From positions 372,001 through 436,000 of the forward strand of contig NZ_LIWB01000005.1 of NCBI RefSeq assembly GCF_001905725.1: DNA of 64,000 bases, written 5' to 3'. This document shows positions 36,224 through 45,024 of the stretch, piece by piece; the first letter of the stretch is position 1; each line of letters begins with the position of its first letter. This DNA comes from Streptomyces sp. CB02400 (GTDB taxonomy: Bacteria > Actinomycetota > Actinomycetes > Streptomycetales > Streptomycetaceae). The notes below the pieces were generated by a model. That model ran no database searches. It was not told the DNA's origin and saw nothing but the letters and a program-made list of their open reading frames with translations. A program made the translations under genes and the position numbers.

Positions 36224-37207
36224 ATGGACGTGACTGTGATCGCGACCGAAAGCCTGAGCAAGCGGTTCCCCAGGGTGACCGCTCTTGACCGGCTCTCCGT
36301 GGACGTCGGGCCCGGTGTGACCGGACTCGTCGGAGCCAATGGAGCCGGCAAGTCCACACTGATCAAGATCCTGCTGGGTCTGTCCCCCGCCACCGAGGGC
36401 CGCGCCGAAGTGCTCGGACTCGATGTCGCCACCGAGGGCGCCGCCATCCGCGAACGGGTCGGCTACATGCCGGAGCACGACTGTCTGCCGCCGGACGTCT
36501 CGGCCACCGAGTTCGTCGTCCACATGGCGCGCATGTCCGGACTGCCGCCCACCGCCGCGCGGGAGCGCACCGCGGACACCCTGCGCCACGTCGGCCTCTA
36601 CGAGGAGCGCTACCGTCCCATCGGCGGCTACTCCACCGGCATGAAGCAGCGGGTGAAGCTCGCGCAGGCCCTCGTGCACGACCCCCAGCTGGTCTTCCTG
36701 GACGAGCCCACCAACGGCCTCGACCCGGTCGGCCGCGACGAGATGCTCGGCCTGATCCGCCGCATCCACACCGACTTCGGCATCTCGGTCCTGGTCACCT
36801 CGCACCTGCTGGGCGAACTGGAGCGCACCTGCGACCACGTCGTGGTCGTCGACGGCGGCAAGCTGCTGCGCTCCAGCTCCACCACGGACTTCACCCAGAA
36901 CACCACGACCCTCGCGATCGAGGTCACCGACACCGACGAGCACCCGGACGGCACCCGCGCGGTGCGCGACGCGCTCCACGCGCGCGGGGTGACCGTCGAG
37001 GACGGCAGCGGACTGCCGGGCGCCGGACACATCCTGCTGCTCACCGCGCAGGGCGAGGACACCTACGACCTGGTCCGGGACGTCATCGCGGACCTCGGCC
37101 TCGGCCTGGTGCGCATGGAACAGCGCCGGCACCACATCTCCGAGGTCTTCAAGGACGACACGGACAGCGGCGCGCAGCGGAAGGAGGCGGTCGGCCATGG
37201 CAACTGA
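36224..37207 (+). CDS. ABC transporter ATP-binding protein (unit 1)
   Basis: A 327-residue ABC ATPase of the DrrA/CcmA export class. Walker A is GANGAGKST, the signature YSTGMKQRVKLAQAL and Walker B LVFLDEPTNGLDP. It opens a four-gene set ATPase-permease-ATPase-permease with tiny overlaps, i.e. one operon. A GTG at 36230 lies 7 nt after TAGTGT and may be the real leaderless start. The operon probably exports a hydrophobic or peptide substrate; no dedicated biosynthetic gene is nearby. Confidence 0.9.
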   Translation: MDVTVIATESLSKRFPRVTALDRLSVDVGPGVTGLVGANGAGKSTLIKILLGLSPATEGRAEVLGLDVATEGAAIRERVGYMPEHDCLPPDVSATEFVVHMARMSGLPPTAARERTADTLRHVGLYEERYRPIGGYSTGMKQRVKLAQALVHDPQLVFLDEPTNGLDPVGRDEMLGLIRRIHTDFGISVLVTSHLLGELERTCDHVVVVDGGKLLRSSSTTDFTQNTTTLAIEVTDTDEHPDGTRAVRDALHARGVTVEDGSGLPGAGHILLLTAQGEDTYDLVRDVIADLGLGLVRMEQRRHHISEVFKDDTDSGAQRKEAVGHGN

Positions 37208-38114
37208 GCAGTCCACGCAGACACCAGCCACCGCATCGGGTGACACCCGTATCCACAACATCGGCTACCGCTCCTACGACGGCCCCCGCCTCGGCCGCTC
37301 CTACGCCAGGCTCTCGCTGTACTCGCAGTCCCTGCGCGGCGCCTACGGCCTCGGCCGCTCGGTGAAGTCCAAGGTCCTGCCGATGCTGCTGTTCGTGGTG
37401 ATGTGCGTGCCCGCCGCCATCATGGTGGCCGTCGCCGTCGCCACCAAGGCCAACGACCTGCCCGTCGACTACACGCGCTACGCGATCATCATGCAGGCCG
37501 TCATCAGCCTGTACGTCGCCTCGCAGGCACCCCAGTCCGTCTCGCGCGACCTGCGCTTCAAGACCGTACCGCTGTACTTCTCGCGGCCCATCGAGACCGC
37601 CGACTACGTACGCGCCAAGTTCGCCGCGCTGGCGTCGGCCCTCTTCATCCTCACCGCCGCTCCCCTGCTGGTGCTGTACATCGGCGCGCTGCTGGCCAAG
37701 CTCGACTTCACCGACCAGACCAAGGGATTCGCGCAGGGACTCGTCTCCGTGGCACTGCTCTCACTGCTCTTCGCCGGCATCGGTCTGGTCATCGCGTCGG
37801 TCACCCCGCGCCGCGGCTTCGGCATCGCGGCCGTCATCGCCGTACTGACCATCTCCTACGGCGCGGTCTCCACGCTCCAGGCGATCGCGGAGGTCCAGAG
37901 CAGCGGCGACACCGCCATCGCCTGGATCGGCCTGTTCTCGCCGATCACCCTCATCGACGGCGTGCAGTCCGCCTTCCTGGGCGCGACCTCCGCCTTCCCC
38001 GGCGGGGTGGGTCCGAGCAACGCCGAGGGCGTCGTCTACGTCCTGTTCACCCTCGGCCTGATCGCAGCCTGCTACGGCCTCCTGATGCGCCGCTACAAGA
38101 AGGTGGGCCTGTGA
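37197..38114 (+). CDS. ABC-2 type transporter permease (unit 1)
   Basis: A 305-residue membrane protein with a soluble N-terminus containing HNIGYRSYDGPRLGR, a motif seen in YxeA/NatB-type ABC-2 permeases, and about six hydrophobic helices from residue 60. It overlaps the upstream ATPase gene by 11 bp and shares GTGA with the next ATPase gene, so all are translationally coupled. Confidence 0.87.
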   Translation: MATEQSTQTPATASGDTRIHNIGYRSYDGPRLGRSYARLSLYSQSLRGAYGLGRSVKSKVLPMLLFVVMCVPAAIMVAVAVATKANDLPVDYTRYAIIMQAVISLYVASQAPQSVSRDLRFKTVPLYFSRPIETADYVRAKFAALASALFILTAAPLLVLYIGALLAKLDFTDQTKGFAQGLVSVALLSLLFAGIGLVIASVTPRRGFGIAAVIAVLTISYGAVSTLQAIAEVQSSGDTAIAWIGLFSPITLIDGVQSAFLGATSAFPGGVGPSNAEGVVYVLFTLGLIAACYGLLMRRYKKVGL

Positions 38115-39022
38115 CCACGCTCAGCATCGACCACGTCTCCCGCTGGTTCGGCAACGTGGTCGCCGTCAACGACATCACCATGACCATCGGCCCCGGCGTC
38201 ACCGGCCTGCTCGGCCCCAACGGCGCCGGGAAGTCCACCCTCATCAACATGATGGGCGGCTTCCTCGCCCCCTCCACCGGCACCGTCACCCTCGACGGAC
38301 AGCAGGTGTGGCGCAACGAGGCCATCTACAAGCACATCGGCATCGTCCCCGAACGCGAGGCGATGTACGACTTCCTCACCGGCCGCGAATTCGTCCTCGC
38401 CAACGCCGAACTCCACGGCCTGGGCGCCAAGGCCGCCCAGCAGGCGCTCGCCACGGTCGAGATGGAGTACGCGCAGGACCGCAAGATCGCCACCTACTCC
38501 AAGGGCATGCGGCAGCGTGTGAAGATGGCGTCCGCGCTGGTCCACCAGCCGTCGCTGCTCCTCCTCGACGAGCCCTTCAACGGCATGGACCCGCGCCAGC
38601 GCATGCAGCTCATGGACCTGCTGCGGCGGATGGGCGACGAGGGCCGCACCGTGCTGTTCTCCTCCCACATCCTCGAAGAGGTCGAACAGCTCGCCTGGCA
38701 CATCGAGGTCGTCGTCGCCGGCCGGCACGCGGCCAGCGGTGACTTCCGCAGGATCCGCCGCCTGATGACGGACCGCCCGCACCGCTACCTGGTGCGCTCC
38801 AGCGACGACCGCGCCCTCGCGGCCGCGCTGATCGCCGACCCGTCGACGTCCGGCATCGAGGTCGACGTGGCGGAGGGCGCCCTGCGCGTCCAGGCCGTCG
38901 ACTTCGGCCGCTTCACCGCCCTGTTGCCGAAGGTCGCGCGCGAGCACGGCATCCGGCTGCTCACGGTCTCGCCGTCCGACGAGTCCCTCGAGTCCGTCTT
39001 CTCGTACCTGGTCGCGGCGTAG
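38111..39022 (+). CDS. ABC transporter ATP-binding protein (unit 2)
   Basis: A 303-residue ABC ATPase. Walker A is GPNGAGKST, the signature YSKGMRQRVKMASAL and Walker B LLLLDEPFNGMDP. It starts at a GTG overlapping the permease stop (GTGA). It resembles unit 1 but differs through the C-terminal third, so the operon looks like two ATPase-permease pairs that may form a heteromeric exporter rather than a recent duplication. Confidence 0.9.
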   Translation: MTTLSIDHVSRWFGNVVAVNDITMTIGPGVTGLLGPNGAGKSTLINMMGGFLAPSTGTVTLDGQQVWRNEAIYKHIGIVPEREAMYDFLTGREFVLANAELHGLGAKAAQQALATVEMEYAQDRKIATYSKGMRQRVKMASALVHQPSLLLLDEPFNGMDPRQRMQLMDLLRRMGDEGRTVLFSSHILEEVEQLAWHIEVVVAGRHAASGDFRRIRRLMTDRPHRYLVRSSDDRALAAALIADPSTSGIEVDVAEGALRVQAVDFGRFTALLPKVAREHGIRLLTVSPSDESLESVFSYLVAA

Positions 39023-39032
39023 GAGGCCCCTG

Positions 39033-39752
39033 ATGTACGACCCCACAGTCGCCCGGCTCACCTACCGGGCCCTGCTCGGCCGTCGCCGGGCCCTCATCCT
39101 GGGCGCCCTGCCCCTGCTGCTGATCGCGATCTCCCTGGCGGTGCGCGCCCTCGCCGGCGCCGACGACCAGACCGCGGCCGACGTCCTCGGCGGGCTCGCG
39201 CTCGCCACCATGGTGCCGATCATCGGTGTCATCGCCGGAACCGGAGCCATCGGTCCCGAGATCGACGACGGCTCGGTGGTGTACCTGCTGTCCAAGCCGA
39301 TCAAGCGACCGACCATCATCTACACCAAGCTGATCGTCGCGATCGCCGTCACCATGGTGTTCTCGGCGGTGCCGACCCTGATCGCGGGCTTCATTCTCAA
39401 CGGCAACGGCCAGCAGGTCGCCGTCGCCTACACCGTGGCCGCACTGGTCGCCTCCATCGCGTACGCGGCGCTCTTCCTGCTGCTCGGCACGGTCTCGCGG
39501 CACGCGGTGGTGTTCGGGCTGGTCTACGCGCTGGTCTGGGAGGCGCTGTTCGGCTCCCTGGTGCCCGGCGCGCGCACGCTGAGCGTCCAGCAGTGGTCGC
39601 TGGCGGTGGCGCAGAAGGTCTCCGGGGGCGACCTGGTCACCTCGGACGTGGGTCTGACGACCGCGACGGTGCTGCTGGCCGCGGTCACCGTGCTGGCCAC
39701 CTGGTACGCCGGGCAGAAGCTGCGGTCGCTGACGCTCGCCGGCGAGGAGTGA
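39033..39752 (+). CDS. ABC-2 type transporter permease (unit 2)
   Basis: A 239-residue membrane protein with about six helices. It contains GPEIDDGSVVYLLSKPIKRP, the segment typical of ABC-2 permeases just after helix 2. It closes the four-gene export operon, 10 bp after its ATPase, and is followed by a hairpin terminator about 105 bp downstream. Confidence 0.87.
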   Translation: MYDPTVARLTYRALLGRRRALILGALPLLLIAISLAVRALAGADDQTAADVLGGLALATMVPIIGVIAGTGAIGPEIDDGSVVYLLSKPIKRPTIIYTKLIVAIAVTMVFSAVPTLIAGFILNGNGQQVAVAYTVAALVASIAYAALFLLLGTVSRHAVVFGLVYALVWEALFGSLVPGARTLSVQQWSLAVAQKVSGGDLVTSDVGLTTATVLLAAVTVLATWYAGQKLRSLTLAGEE

Positions 39753-39856
39753 GGACCCCTCGCCGGTTTATTCGGTGGCGTCCGACTTGCCCGGCGGGCA
39801 GAGTGGTTGTGTCCGCATCGCCGGGAAAGTCCGGCGTCATCCGCTGGGAGAGGAGC

Positions 39857-39884
39857 GGGACGGTGCCCATGCACGGCACGTCCC
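39857..39884 (+). terminator. Probable terminator of the ABC operon
   Basis: A 10-bp stem with one bulge (39857-39867 with 39875-39884) and a 7-nt loop lies about 105 bp after the last ABC gene. It is the clearest hairpin in the first half of the 361-bp gap at 39753-40113. Confidence 0.5.
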
Positions 39885-40026
39885 ACTTCTGTCAGGGCAG
39901 CCCGTGGCGGACTCCGGAGTCGTCCCTACCGCTCCGCCGAGTCCGCCCGTACGGGGAGCTGCCCGGGGCGGCCGCTTCGAGCACGCGCATCTCTGGCGCG
40001 TGGGCCGCCCTTCCCTGCTTCGTTGT

Positions 40027-40091
40027 GGCGGGGCGGGTGGGGTCGCGCAGCCCGGCGTTTGCGGAGTGCCGCTGCGCCCACCCGTGCCGCC
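40027..40091. repeat. Imperfect inverted repeat of intergenic-repeat type
   Basis: Arms 40027-40051 and 40071-40091 pair imperfectly around a 19-nt loop, including GGGTGGG/CCCACCC and GCGCAGC/GCTGCGC. The sequence resembles G+C-rich palindromic elements that recur in Streptomyces intergenic DNA, but I cannot confirm copies here. No gene is seen in this gap. Confidence 0.45.
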
Positions 40092-40113
40092 CCAGCGGCA
40101 CGACTGCCCGCAG

Positions 40114-40917
40114 TTATGCCAGCAGTCGATCCACCACTGCCGCGATGCCGTCCTCCTCGTTGGAGGTGGTCACCTCGTTGGCTACCGCCTTCAGTTCCTC
40201 GTGGGCGTTGGCCATGGCTACGCCGTGGGCGGACCAGGCGAACATCGGGATGTCGTTGGGCATGTCGCCGAAGGCGATCGTCTCCGCGGCCTTCATGCCC
40301 AGCCTGCGTGCCGCCAGTGACAGCCCCGTGGCCTTGGACAGGCCGAGCGGGAGCAGTTCGACGATGCCCTCGCCCGCCATGGTGACGGTGACGAACCCGC
40401 CCGCCGCGCGGGTGGCCGCGTCGGCGAGCTCGTCCGAGGTCAGCGTCGGATGCTGGATGTACAGCTTGTTCAGGGGCGCCGTCCACAGGTCCGACGCGTC
40501 CGTGAACGGGGTCGCGGGCAGGGCGCCCACGACCTCGTAACCGGGACCGACCAGCACCTCGCCGTCCAGGCCGTCGCGGCTCGCTGCCAGGTACAGCGGG
40601 CCGACCTCCGCCTCGATCTTGGCCAGCGCCACTCCGGCCAGCTGCCGGTCCAGGGTCACCGACGTCAGCAGGCGGTGCGCCCCGGCGTCGTACACCTGGG
40701 CGCCCTGGGCGCAGACGGCGAGGCCCTCGTAGCCGAGGTCGTCGAGTATGGGACGGGTCCAGGGGGCCGCGCGGCCGGTGACGACGATGTGCGCGGCGCC
40801 CGCCGCGGTGGCCGCGGCGAGCGCGTCACGGGTGCGGCGGGAGACCGAGTGGTCGCCCCGCAGCAGCGTGCCGTCGAGATCGGTGGCGATCAGGCGGTAG
40901 GGGAAGGCGGTGCTCAC
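40114..40917 (-). CDS. HAD superfamily Cof-like phosphatase (paralogue 2)
   Basis: A 267-residue HAD subfamily IIB phosphatase with [11 protein letters not shown] (motif I), [10 protein letters not shown] (motif II) and [11 protein letters not shown] (motif IV). It is clearly related to the enzyme at 31698-32567. Its GTG start overlaps the serS stop by 4 bp, so it is translated with seryl-tRNA synthetase; whether the pairing is functional or only positional is unknown. Confidence 0.87.
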   Translation of the reverse strand: MSTAFPYRLIATDLDGTLLRGDHSVSRRTRDALAAATAAGAAHIVVTGRAAPWTRPILDDLGYEGLAVCAQGAQVYDAGAHRLLTSVTLDRQLAGVALAKIEAEVGPLYLAASRDGLDGEVLVGPGYEVVGALPATPFTDASDLWTAPLNKLYIQHPTLTSDELADAATRAAGGFVTVTMAGEGIVELLPLGLSKATGLSLAARRLGMKAAETIAFGDMPNDIPMFAWSAHGVAMANAHEELKAVANEVTTSNEEDGIAAVVDRLLA

Positions 40918-42191
40918 TTGGTGACCGGCTCCAGGATCTCCCGGCCGCCCAGGTACGGACGCAGCACCTCCGGCACGCGCACGGAACCGTCCGCCTGCTG
41001 GTGGTTCTCCAGGATCGCCACGATGGTGCGCGGTACGGCGCACAGCGTGCCGTTGAGCGTGGCCAGCGGGCGCACCTTCTTGTCCTCACGGACGCGGATC
41101 GACAGCCGGCGCGACTGGAACTCGGTGCAGTCCGAGGTCGAGGTCAGCTCGCGGTACTTGCCCTGGGTCGGGATCCACGCCTCGCAGTCGTACTTGCGCG
41201 CGGCCGAGGAGCCCAGGTCGCCCGAGGCGACGTCGATCACGCGGAACGGCAGCTCCAGCGAGGTCAGCCACTGCTTCTCCCACTCCAGCAGCCGCTGGTG
41301 CTCCGCCTGGGAGTCCTCCGGTGCGACGTACGAGAACATCTCGACCTTGTCGAACTGGTGCACGCGGAAGATGCCCCGGGTGTCCTTGCCGTGCGAGCCG
41401 GCCTCGCGGCGGAAGCAGGGCGAGAAGCCCGCGTACCGCAGCGGCAGCCGGTCGGCGTCGATGATCTCGTCCATGTGGTACGCGGCCAGCGCCACCTCGG
41501 ACGTGCCGACCAGGTAGAGGTCGTCCTTGTCCAGGTGGTAGACGTCCTGGGCCGCCTGGCCGAGGAAGCCGGTGCCCGCCATCGACTGGGGGCGCACCAG
41601 CGCGGGGGTCAGCATCGGCGTGAAGCCGGCGGCCGTGGCCTGCGCCATCGCGGCGTTCACCAGGGCGAGCTCGAGCAGCGCGCCGACGCCGGTCAGGAAG
41701 TAGAAGCGGGAGCCCGAGACCTTGGCGCCGCGCTCGACGTCGATGGCGCCGAGGAGCTGGCCGAGCTCCAGGTGGTCCTTGGGCGCGAAGCCCTCGGCGT
41801 CGAAGTCACGGATGCTGCCGTGCGTCTCCAGCGTGACGAAGTCCTCCTCGCCGCCGACGGGCACGTCGGGGTGGACGAGGTTGCTCAGCCTGAGCAGCAG
41901 GTCCTGGGTCTCGGTCGCGGCGGTGTCGCGGTCGGCGTCGGCCGCCTTGACGTCGGCGGCGAGCTGGCCGGCCCGCTTCAGCAGCTCGGCCTTCTCGTCC
42001 CCGGCCGCCTTGGGGATGAGCTTGCCGAGCGACTTCTGCTCGGCGCGCAGCTCGTCGAAGCGGACGCCGGACGACCTGCGCCGCTCGTCGGCAGACAGGA
42101 GGGCGTCGACGAGCGCGACGTCCTCTCCACGGGCGCGCTGCGAAGCACGCACACGGTCGGGGTCCTCACGAAGCAGGCGAAGGTCAATCAC
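40914..42191 (-). CDS. serS: Seryl-tRNA synthetase
   Basis: A 425-residue class II synthetase that charges tRNA-Ser. The N-terminal coiled-coil arm (about 30-100) is present, then motif 2 [15 protein letters not shown] and motif 3 [18 protein letters not shown] at 42191 is preceded by TAGCCT ending exactly 7 nt upstream (42204-42199), so the mRNA is predicted leaderless. That leaves no room for a T-box leader. The downstream HAD gene is coupled by a GTGA overlap. Confidence 0.97.
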   Translation of the reverse strand: MIDLRLLREDPDRVRASQRARGEDVALVDALLSADERRRSSGVRFDELRAEQKSLGKLIPKAAGDEKAELLKRAGQLAADVKAADADRDTAATETQDLLLRLSNLVHPDVPVGGEEDFVTLETHGSIRDFDAEGFAPKDHLELGQLLGAIDVERGAKVSGSRFYFLTGVGALLELALVNAAMAQATAAGFTPMLTPALVRPQSMAGTGFLGQAAQDVYHLDKDDLYLVGTSEVALAAYHMDEIIDADRLPLRYAGFSPCFRREAGSHGKDTRGIFRVHQFDKVEMFSYVAPEDSQAEHQRLLEWEKQWLTSLELPFRVIDVASGDLGSSAARKYDCEAWIPTQGKYRELTSTSDCTEFQSRRLSIRVREDKKVRPLATLNGTLCAVPRTIVAILENHQQADGSVRVPEVLRPYLGGREILEPVTK

Positions 42192-42198
42192 GCGGTCA

Positions 42199-42204
42199 AG
42201 GCTA
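42199..42204 (-). promoter_or_regulatory. -10 element of the leaderless serS promoter
   Basis: TAGCCT on the minus strand, with 7 nt to the GTG start of serS. The -35 region is weak (near 42222-42228). Confidence 0.6.
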
Positions 42205-42384
42205 CCGGTGCGGGGTGACGCCTCACGACTCACTATTGCGGTGCGGTGACGCGCGTTCCGTTATGAGGGAATTGCGTGCAATGTTCCGCAAGGTCAATGA
42301 ATGTGGCCCTCCCCCTGGAACGGGTCAGTTCACGGGACGCCGGTTGACCGGGATTCCTTGCGCGGTACGGAACTTGGGCTTCGG

Positions 42385-42696
42385 TTGTCCACAGGCATCC
42401 ACACTCTCGGGGAGTTATCCACAGGGTGTGGGGAAGATCTGTGGACTTCGGAATTGATCGCTCCGAAACGTCTGATCAAAGCCGAGGATTCCCAGGACAA
42501 ACTCCCTTCCTCCCCACTTTTGAGTGGAAAAGGCTCACCCCAAAGGGTTGACCAAAGGAAAAGGGTGGACGAAGGAGGATGTGCGGGGTGATGAACAAGG
42601 TCATGCGCCGTGGGGCGATTTGTCGACTGGATGGGGCTTCGGTGTCGACTTGTCCCCAGATGGAGAAGCGGACCTGTGGATAACTCCTGTGGACAA
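42385..42696. promoter_or_regulatory. DnaA-box cluster in the serS-pheA gap
   Basis: Consensus boxes are TTGTCCACA (42385-42393, plus), TTATCCACA (42415-42423, plus), TTATCCACA (42675-42683, minus) and TTGTCCACA (42688-42696, minus). Weaker ones are at 42395-42403, 42440-42448 and 42650-42658. They form two head-facing groups about 250 bp apart in a 537-bp, relatively A+T-rich gap without a gene. Location relative to serS and oriC suggests the titrating cluster D78 described in S. coelicolor (from memory). Confidence 0.87.
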
Positions 42697-42728
42697 CGAA
42701 AATCAGCAGGTAGGACCGGCCGGTCCTG

Positions 42729-43661
42729 TCAGAACCGGCCGTCCTGGCACCGTGCGACCCAGTCCGCCGCCCCCACGAACTCCTCGTCCGACGTCCCGGG
42801 GAACGGCGGTCGCACCTCTCCGGGACGCACATCCGCACGCGGGTACGAACCGAGGAAACGCACCTGCAGACAGATCCGCTTGAGCCCCATCAGCGCCTCG
42901 GCCATCCGGCGGTCCGAGATATGCCCCTCGGCGTCGATGCAGAAGCAGTAGTTGCCGATCCCGGCACCGGTCGGCCGGGACTGCAGCAGCATCAGGTTGA
43001 TGCCACGGGTGGCGAACTCGCCCAGCAGGTCACGCAGACCGCCGGGGTGGTCGTCGCGCTGCCACAGCACGACGGACGTCTTGTCGGCGCCCGTGGGCGC
43101 GGCGGGCCGGGCCGGGCGGCCCACCAGCACGAACCGGGTCTGGGCGTTCTCCGCGTCGTGGATCTCCGTCTCCAGCGCCTCCAGGCCGTACCGGGCGGCG
43201 GCGAACTCACCGGCGAAGGCGGCGTCGTACCGGCCCTCCTGGACCAGTCGCGCACCGTCCGCGTTGGAGGCGGCCGACTCCCAGACGGCGTCCGGGAGGT
43301 GCGTCTTGAGCCAGTTGCGGACCTGCGGCTGGGCGGCCGGGTGGGCGGTGACCGTCTTGATGTCCGACAGCTTGGTGCCCGGACGGACGAGCAGCGCGAA
43401 GGTGATCGACAGCAGCACCTCGCGGTAGATCATCAGCGGGGTGCCCGCGACCAGTTCGTCGAGGGTGGTGGTGATGCCGCCCTCGACGGAGTTCTCGATG
43501 GGGACGAACGCGGCCTCGGCCTCGCCGGTGCGCACCGCGTCGAGCGCGGACTGCACGGACACGTACGGGATCAGCTCACGGGTGGCCGCCTCGGGAAGCG
43601 TACGCAGGGCGACTTCGGTGAAGGTGCCCTCTGGGCCGAGATACGCATAGCTCGCTGGCAT
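42729..43661 (-). CDS. pheA: Prephenate dehydratase
   Basis: A 310-residue monofunctional prephenate dehydratase converting prephenate to phenylpyruvate for phenylalanine synthesis. The catalytic domain (about 1-185) begins YAYLGPEGTFTE and contains the TRF catalytic motif in NAQTRFVLVG near residue 173. It is followed by an ACT regulatory domain (about 195-270) with LQSRPTG, the variant of the ESRP phenylalanine-binding motif. TAGGGT lies 6 nt before the ATG, suggesting a leaderless start. There is no chorismate mutase domain. Confidence 0.95.
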   Translation of the reverse strand: MPASYAYLGPEGTFTEVALRTLPEAATRELIPYVSVQSALDAVRTGEAEAAFVPIENSVEGGITTTLDELVAGTPLMIYREVLLSITFALLVRPGTKLSDIKTVTAHPAAQPQVRNWLKTHLPDAVWESAASNADGARLVQEGRYDAAFAGEFAAARYGLEALETEIHDAENAQTRFVLVGRPARPAAPTGADKTSVVLWQRDDHPGGLRDLLGEFATRGINLMLLQSRPTGAGIGNYCFCIDAEGHISDRRMAEALMGLKRICLQVRFLGSYPRADVRPGEVRPPFPGTSDEEFVGAADWVARCQDGRF

Positions 43662-43731
43662 GACCTCACCCTAATGGGCCCCGGCCGACGGCAACCCCGC
43701 CAGAGCCCTCAGGGGTGACACAGGGCGGTTC

Positions 43732-45018
43732 TCACCCCTCCAGCAGCCGCTGCCCCACATACTCTCCCTCCGCCGCGCCGCCCGGCACCGCGAACAGCCC
43801 GCTCGCCTCGTGGCGGACGAACGGCGTCAGGGCGTCACCCCGGTCGAGCTTGCGCTGCACCGGCACGAAGCCGCGCAGCGGATCGGCCTGCCAGCAGATG
43901 AACAGGAGCCCCGCGTCCGGCGCCCCGTCCGCGTCGATGCCGTCGTGGTACGAGAACGGCCGGCGGAGCATGGCGGCACCGCCGTTCTGGTCGGGGCGGG
44001 TGATCCTCGCGTGGGCGTTGAACGGGACGACCAGGTTGCCCCGGGAATCCGTCTTCTCCAGGTCCATCTCGGACGTCTCGGTGCCCCCGGACAGCGGCGC
44101 CCCGTCGGACTTGCGGCGCCCGATGACGCTCTCCTGCTCCTTGACCGGCAGCTTCTCCCAGTCGTCCAGCAGCATGCGGATACGGCGTACGACGACGTAG
44201 GAGCCGTTCGCCATCCAGGCCGGCTCGCCCTTCCCGGGGACGAAGATCCGTTCGTCGAAGTCGGACTCGGCGGGTTTGGGGTTGCGGGTGCCGTCGACCT
44301 GGCCCATCAGGTTGCGGGCGGTCATGGGACGGTCGGTGGCGCCGGGTGAGCGGTTGAAGCCGTTCATCTGCCAGCGCACCTTCGCCGCGGAGCCCGCGTC
44401 CTTCTGGACGGCGCGCAGGGCGTGGAAGGCCACGAGGGCGTCGTCGGCGCCGATCTGCACCCACAGGTCGCCGTTGCTGCGGGCCTTGTCGAGGTGGTCG
44501 GAGGAGAAGTCGGGCAGCGGGTCCAGGGCGACCGGACGCTGTTTCTCCAGGCCGGTGCGGGCGAAGAAGCTGTGGCCGAAGCCGAAGGTGAGGGTCAGTG
44601 AGGAGGGGCCGGCGTCACGGGCCACGCCGGTGTCGTCCTGCGCGCTGGCCTCGCCCGCCATCAGCCGACGTGCGGTGTCCGACCAGCGGCGCAGCAGGGC
44701 GGCAGCCTCCTTGCGTCCGGCCCCGGGGGCGAGGTCGAAGGCGATGAGATGGCCGCGGGCCTGGAGTGGCTGGGTGATGCCGGGCTGATGTTTCACGTGA
44801 AACTCGACCCGGCTGTCGCCCACCGACGTCAGCGGGGTGGCACCGGCGGGTGCCGCCGCGTATCCCGCGGCCCCACCCGCCGCCCCGAGGACGAGCCCGG
44901 TGGCACCGGCCGTGCCGAGCAGCCGGCGCCGGGAGATGCCGTTCCCGGTGGTCCGGTCCCCGGGCTCCTCCTGGGGCGCTCCGGGGGTCCGGGCCTGGGG
45001 AAGGGTCTGGTCAGCCAT
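43732..45018 (-). CDS. dtpA: Tat-exported DyP-type heme peroxidase
   Basis: A 428-residue dye-decolourising peroxidase. The N-terminus has a twin-arginine signal with SRRRLLG at about 29-35, and the distal heme motif GxxDG appears as GQVDGTRNP near residue 238. In S. lividans DtpA is a Tat substrate needed for maturation of the copper radical oxidase GlxA and for development. Gene order with copCD, ecuC, sco and ycnI supports the name. A perfect parS site encodes part of the mature N-terminus (FHVK, 44790-44803). Confidence 0.93.
   Translation of the reverse strand: MADQTLPQARTPGAPQEEPGDRTTGNGISRRRLLGTAGATGLVLGAAGGAAGYAAAPAGATPLTSVGDSRVEFHVKHQPGITQPLQARGHLIAFDLAPGAGRKEAAALLRRWSDTARRLMAGEASAQDDTGVARDAGPSSLTLTFGFGHSFFARTGLEKQRPVALDPLPDFSSDHLDKARSNGDLWVQIGADDALVAFHALRAVQKDAGSAAKVRWQMNGFNRSPGATDRPMTARNLMGQVDGTRNPKPAESDFDERIFVPGKGEPAWMANGSYVVVRRIRMLLDDWEKLPVKEQESVIGRRKSDGAPLSGGTETSEMDLEKTDSRGNLVVPFNAHARITRPDQNGGAAMLRRPFSYHDGIDADGAPDAGLLFICWQADPLRGFVPVQRKLDRGDALTPFVRHEASGLFAVPGGAAEGEYVGQRLLEG
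44790..44803. other. parS site (perfect) inside dtpA coding sequence
   Basis: GTTTCACGTGAAAC is read in frame on the minus strand as the residues FHVK near position 74 of DtpA, just after the signal peptide. Confidence 0.93.
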
Positions 45019-45024
45019 GGTGGT

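Noticed and set aside
42192..42250. T-box leader for serS
   Set aside because: The -10 box is 7 nt from the start codon, leaving no leader RNA.
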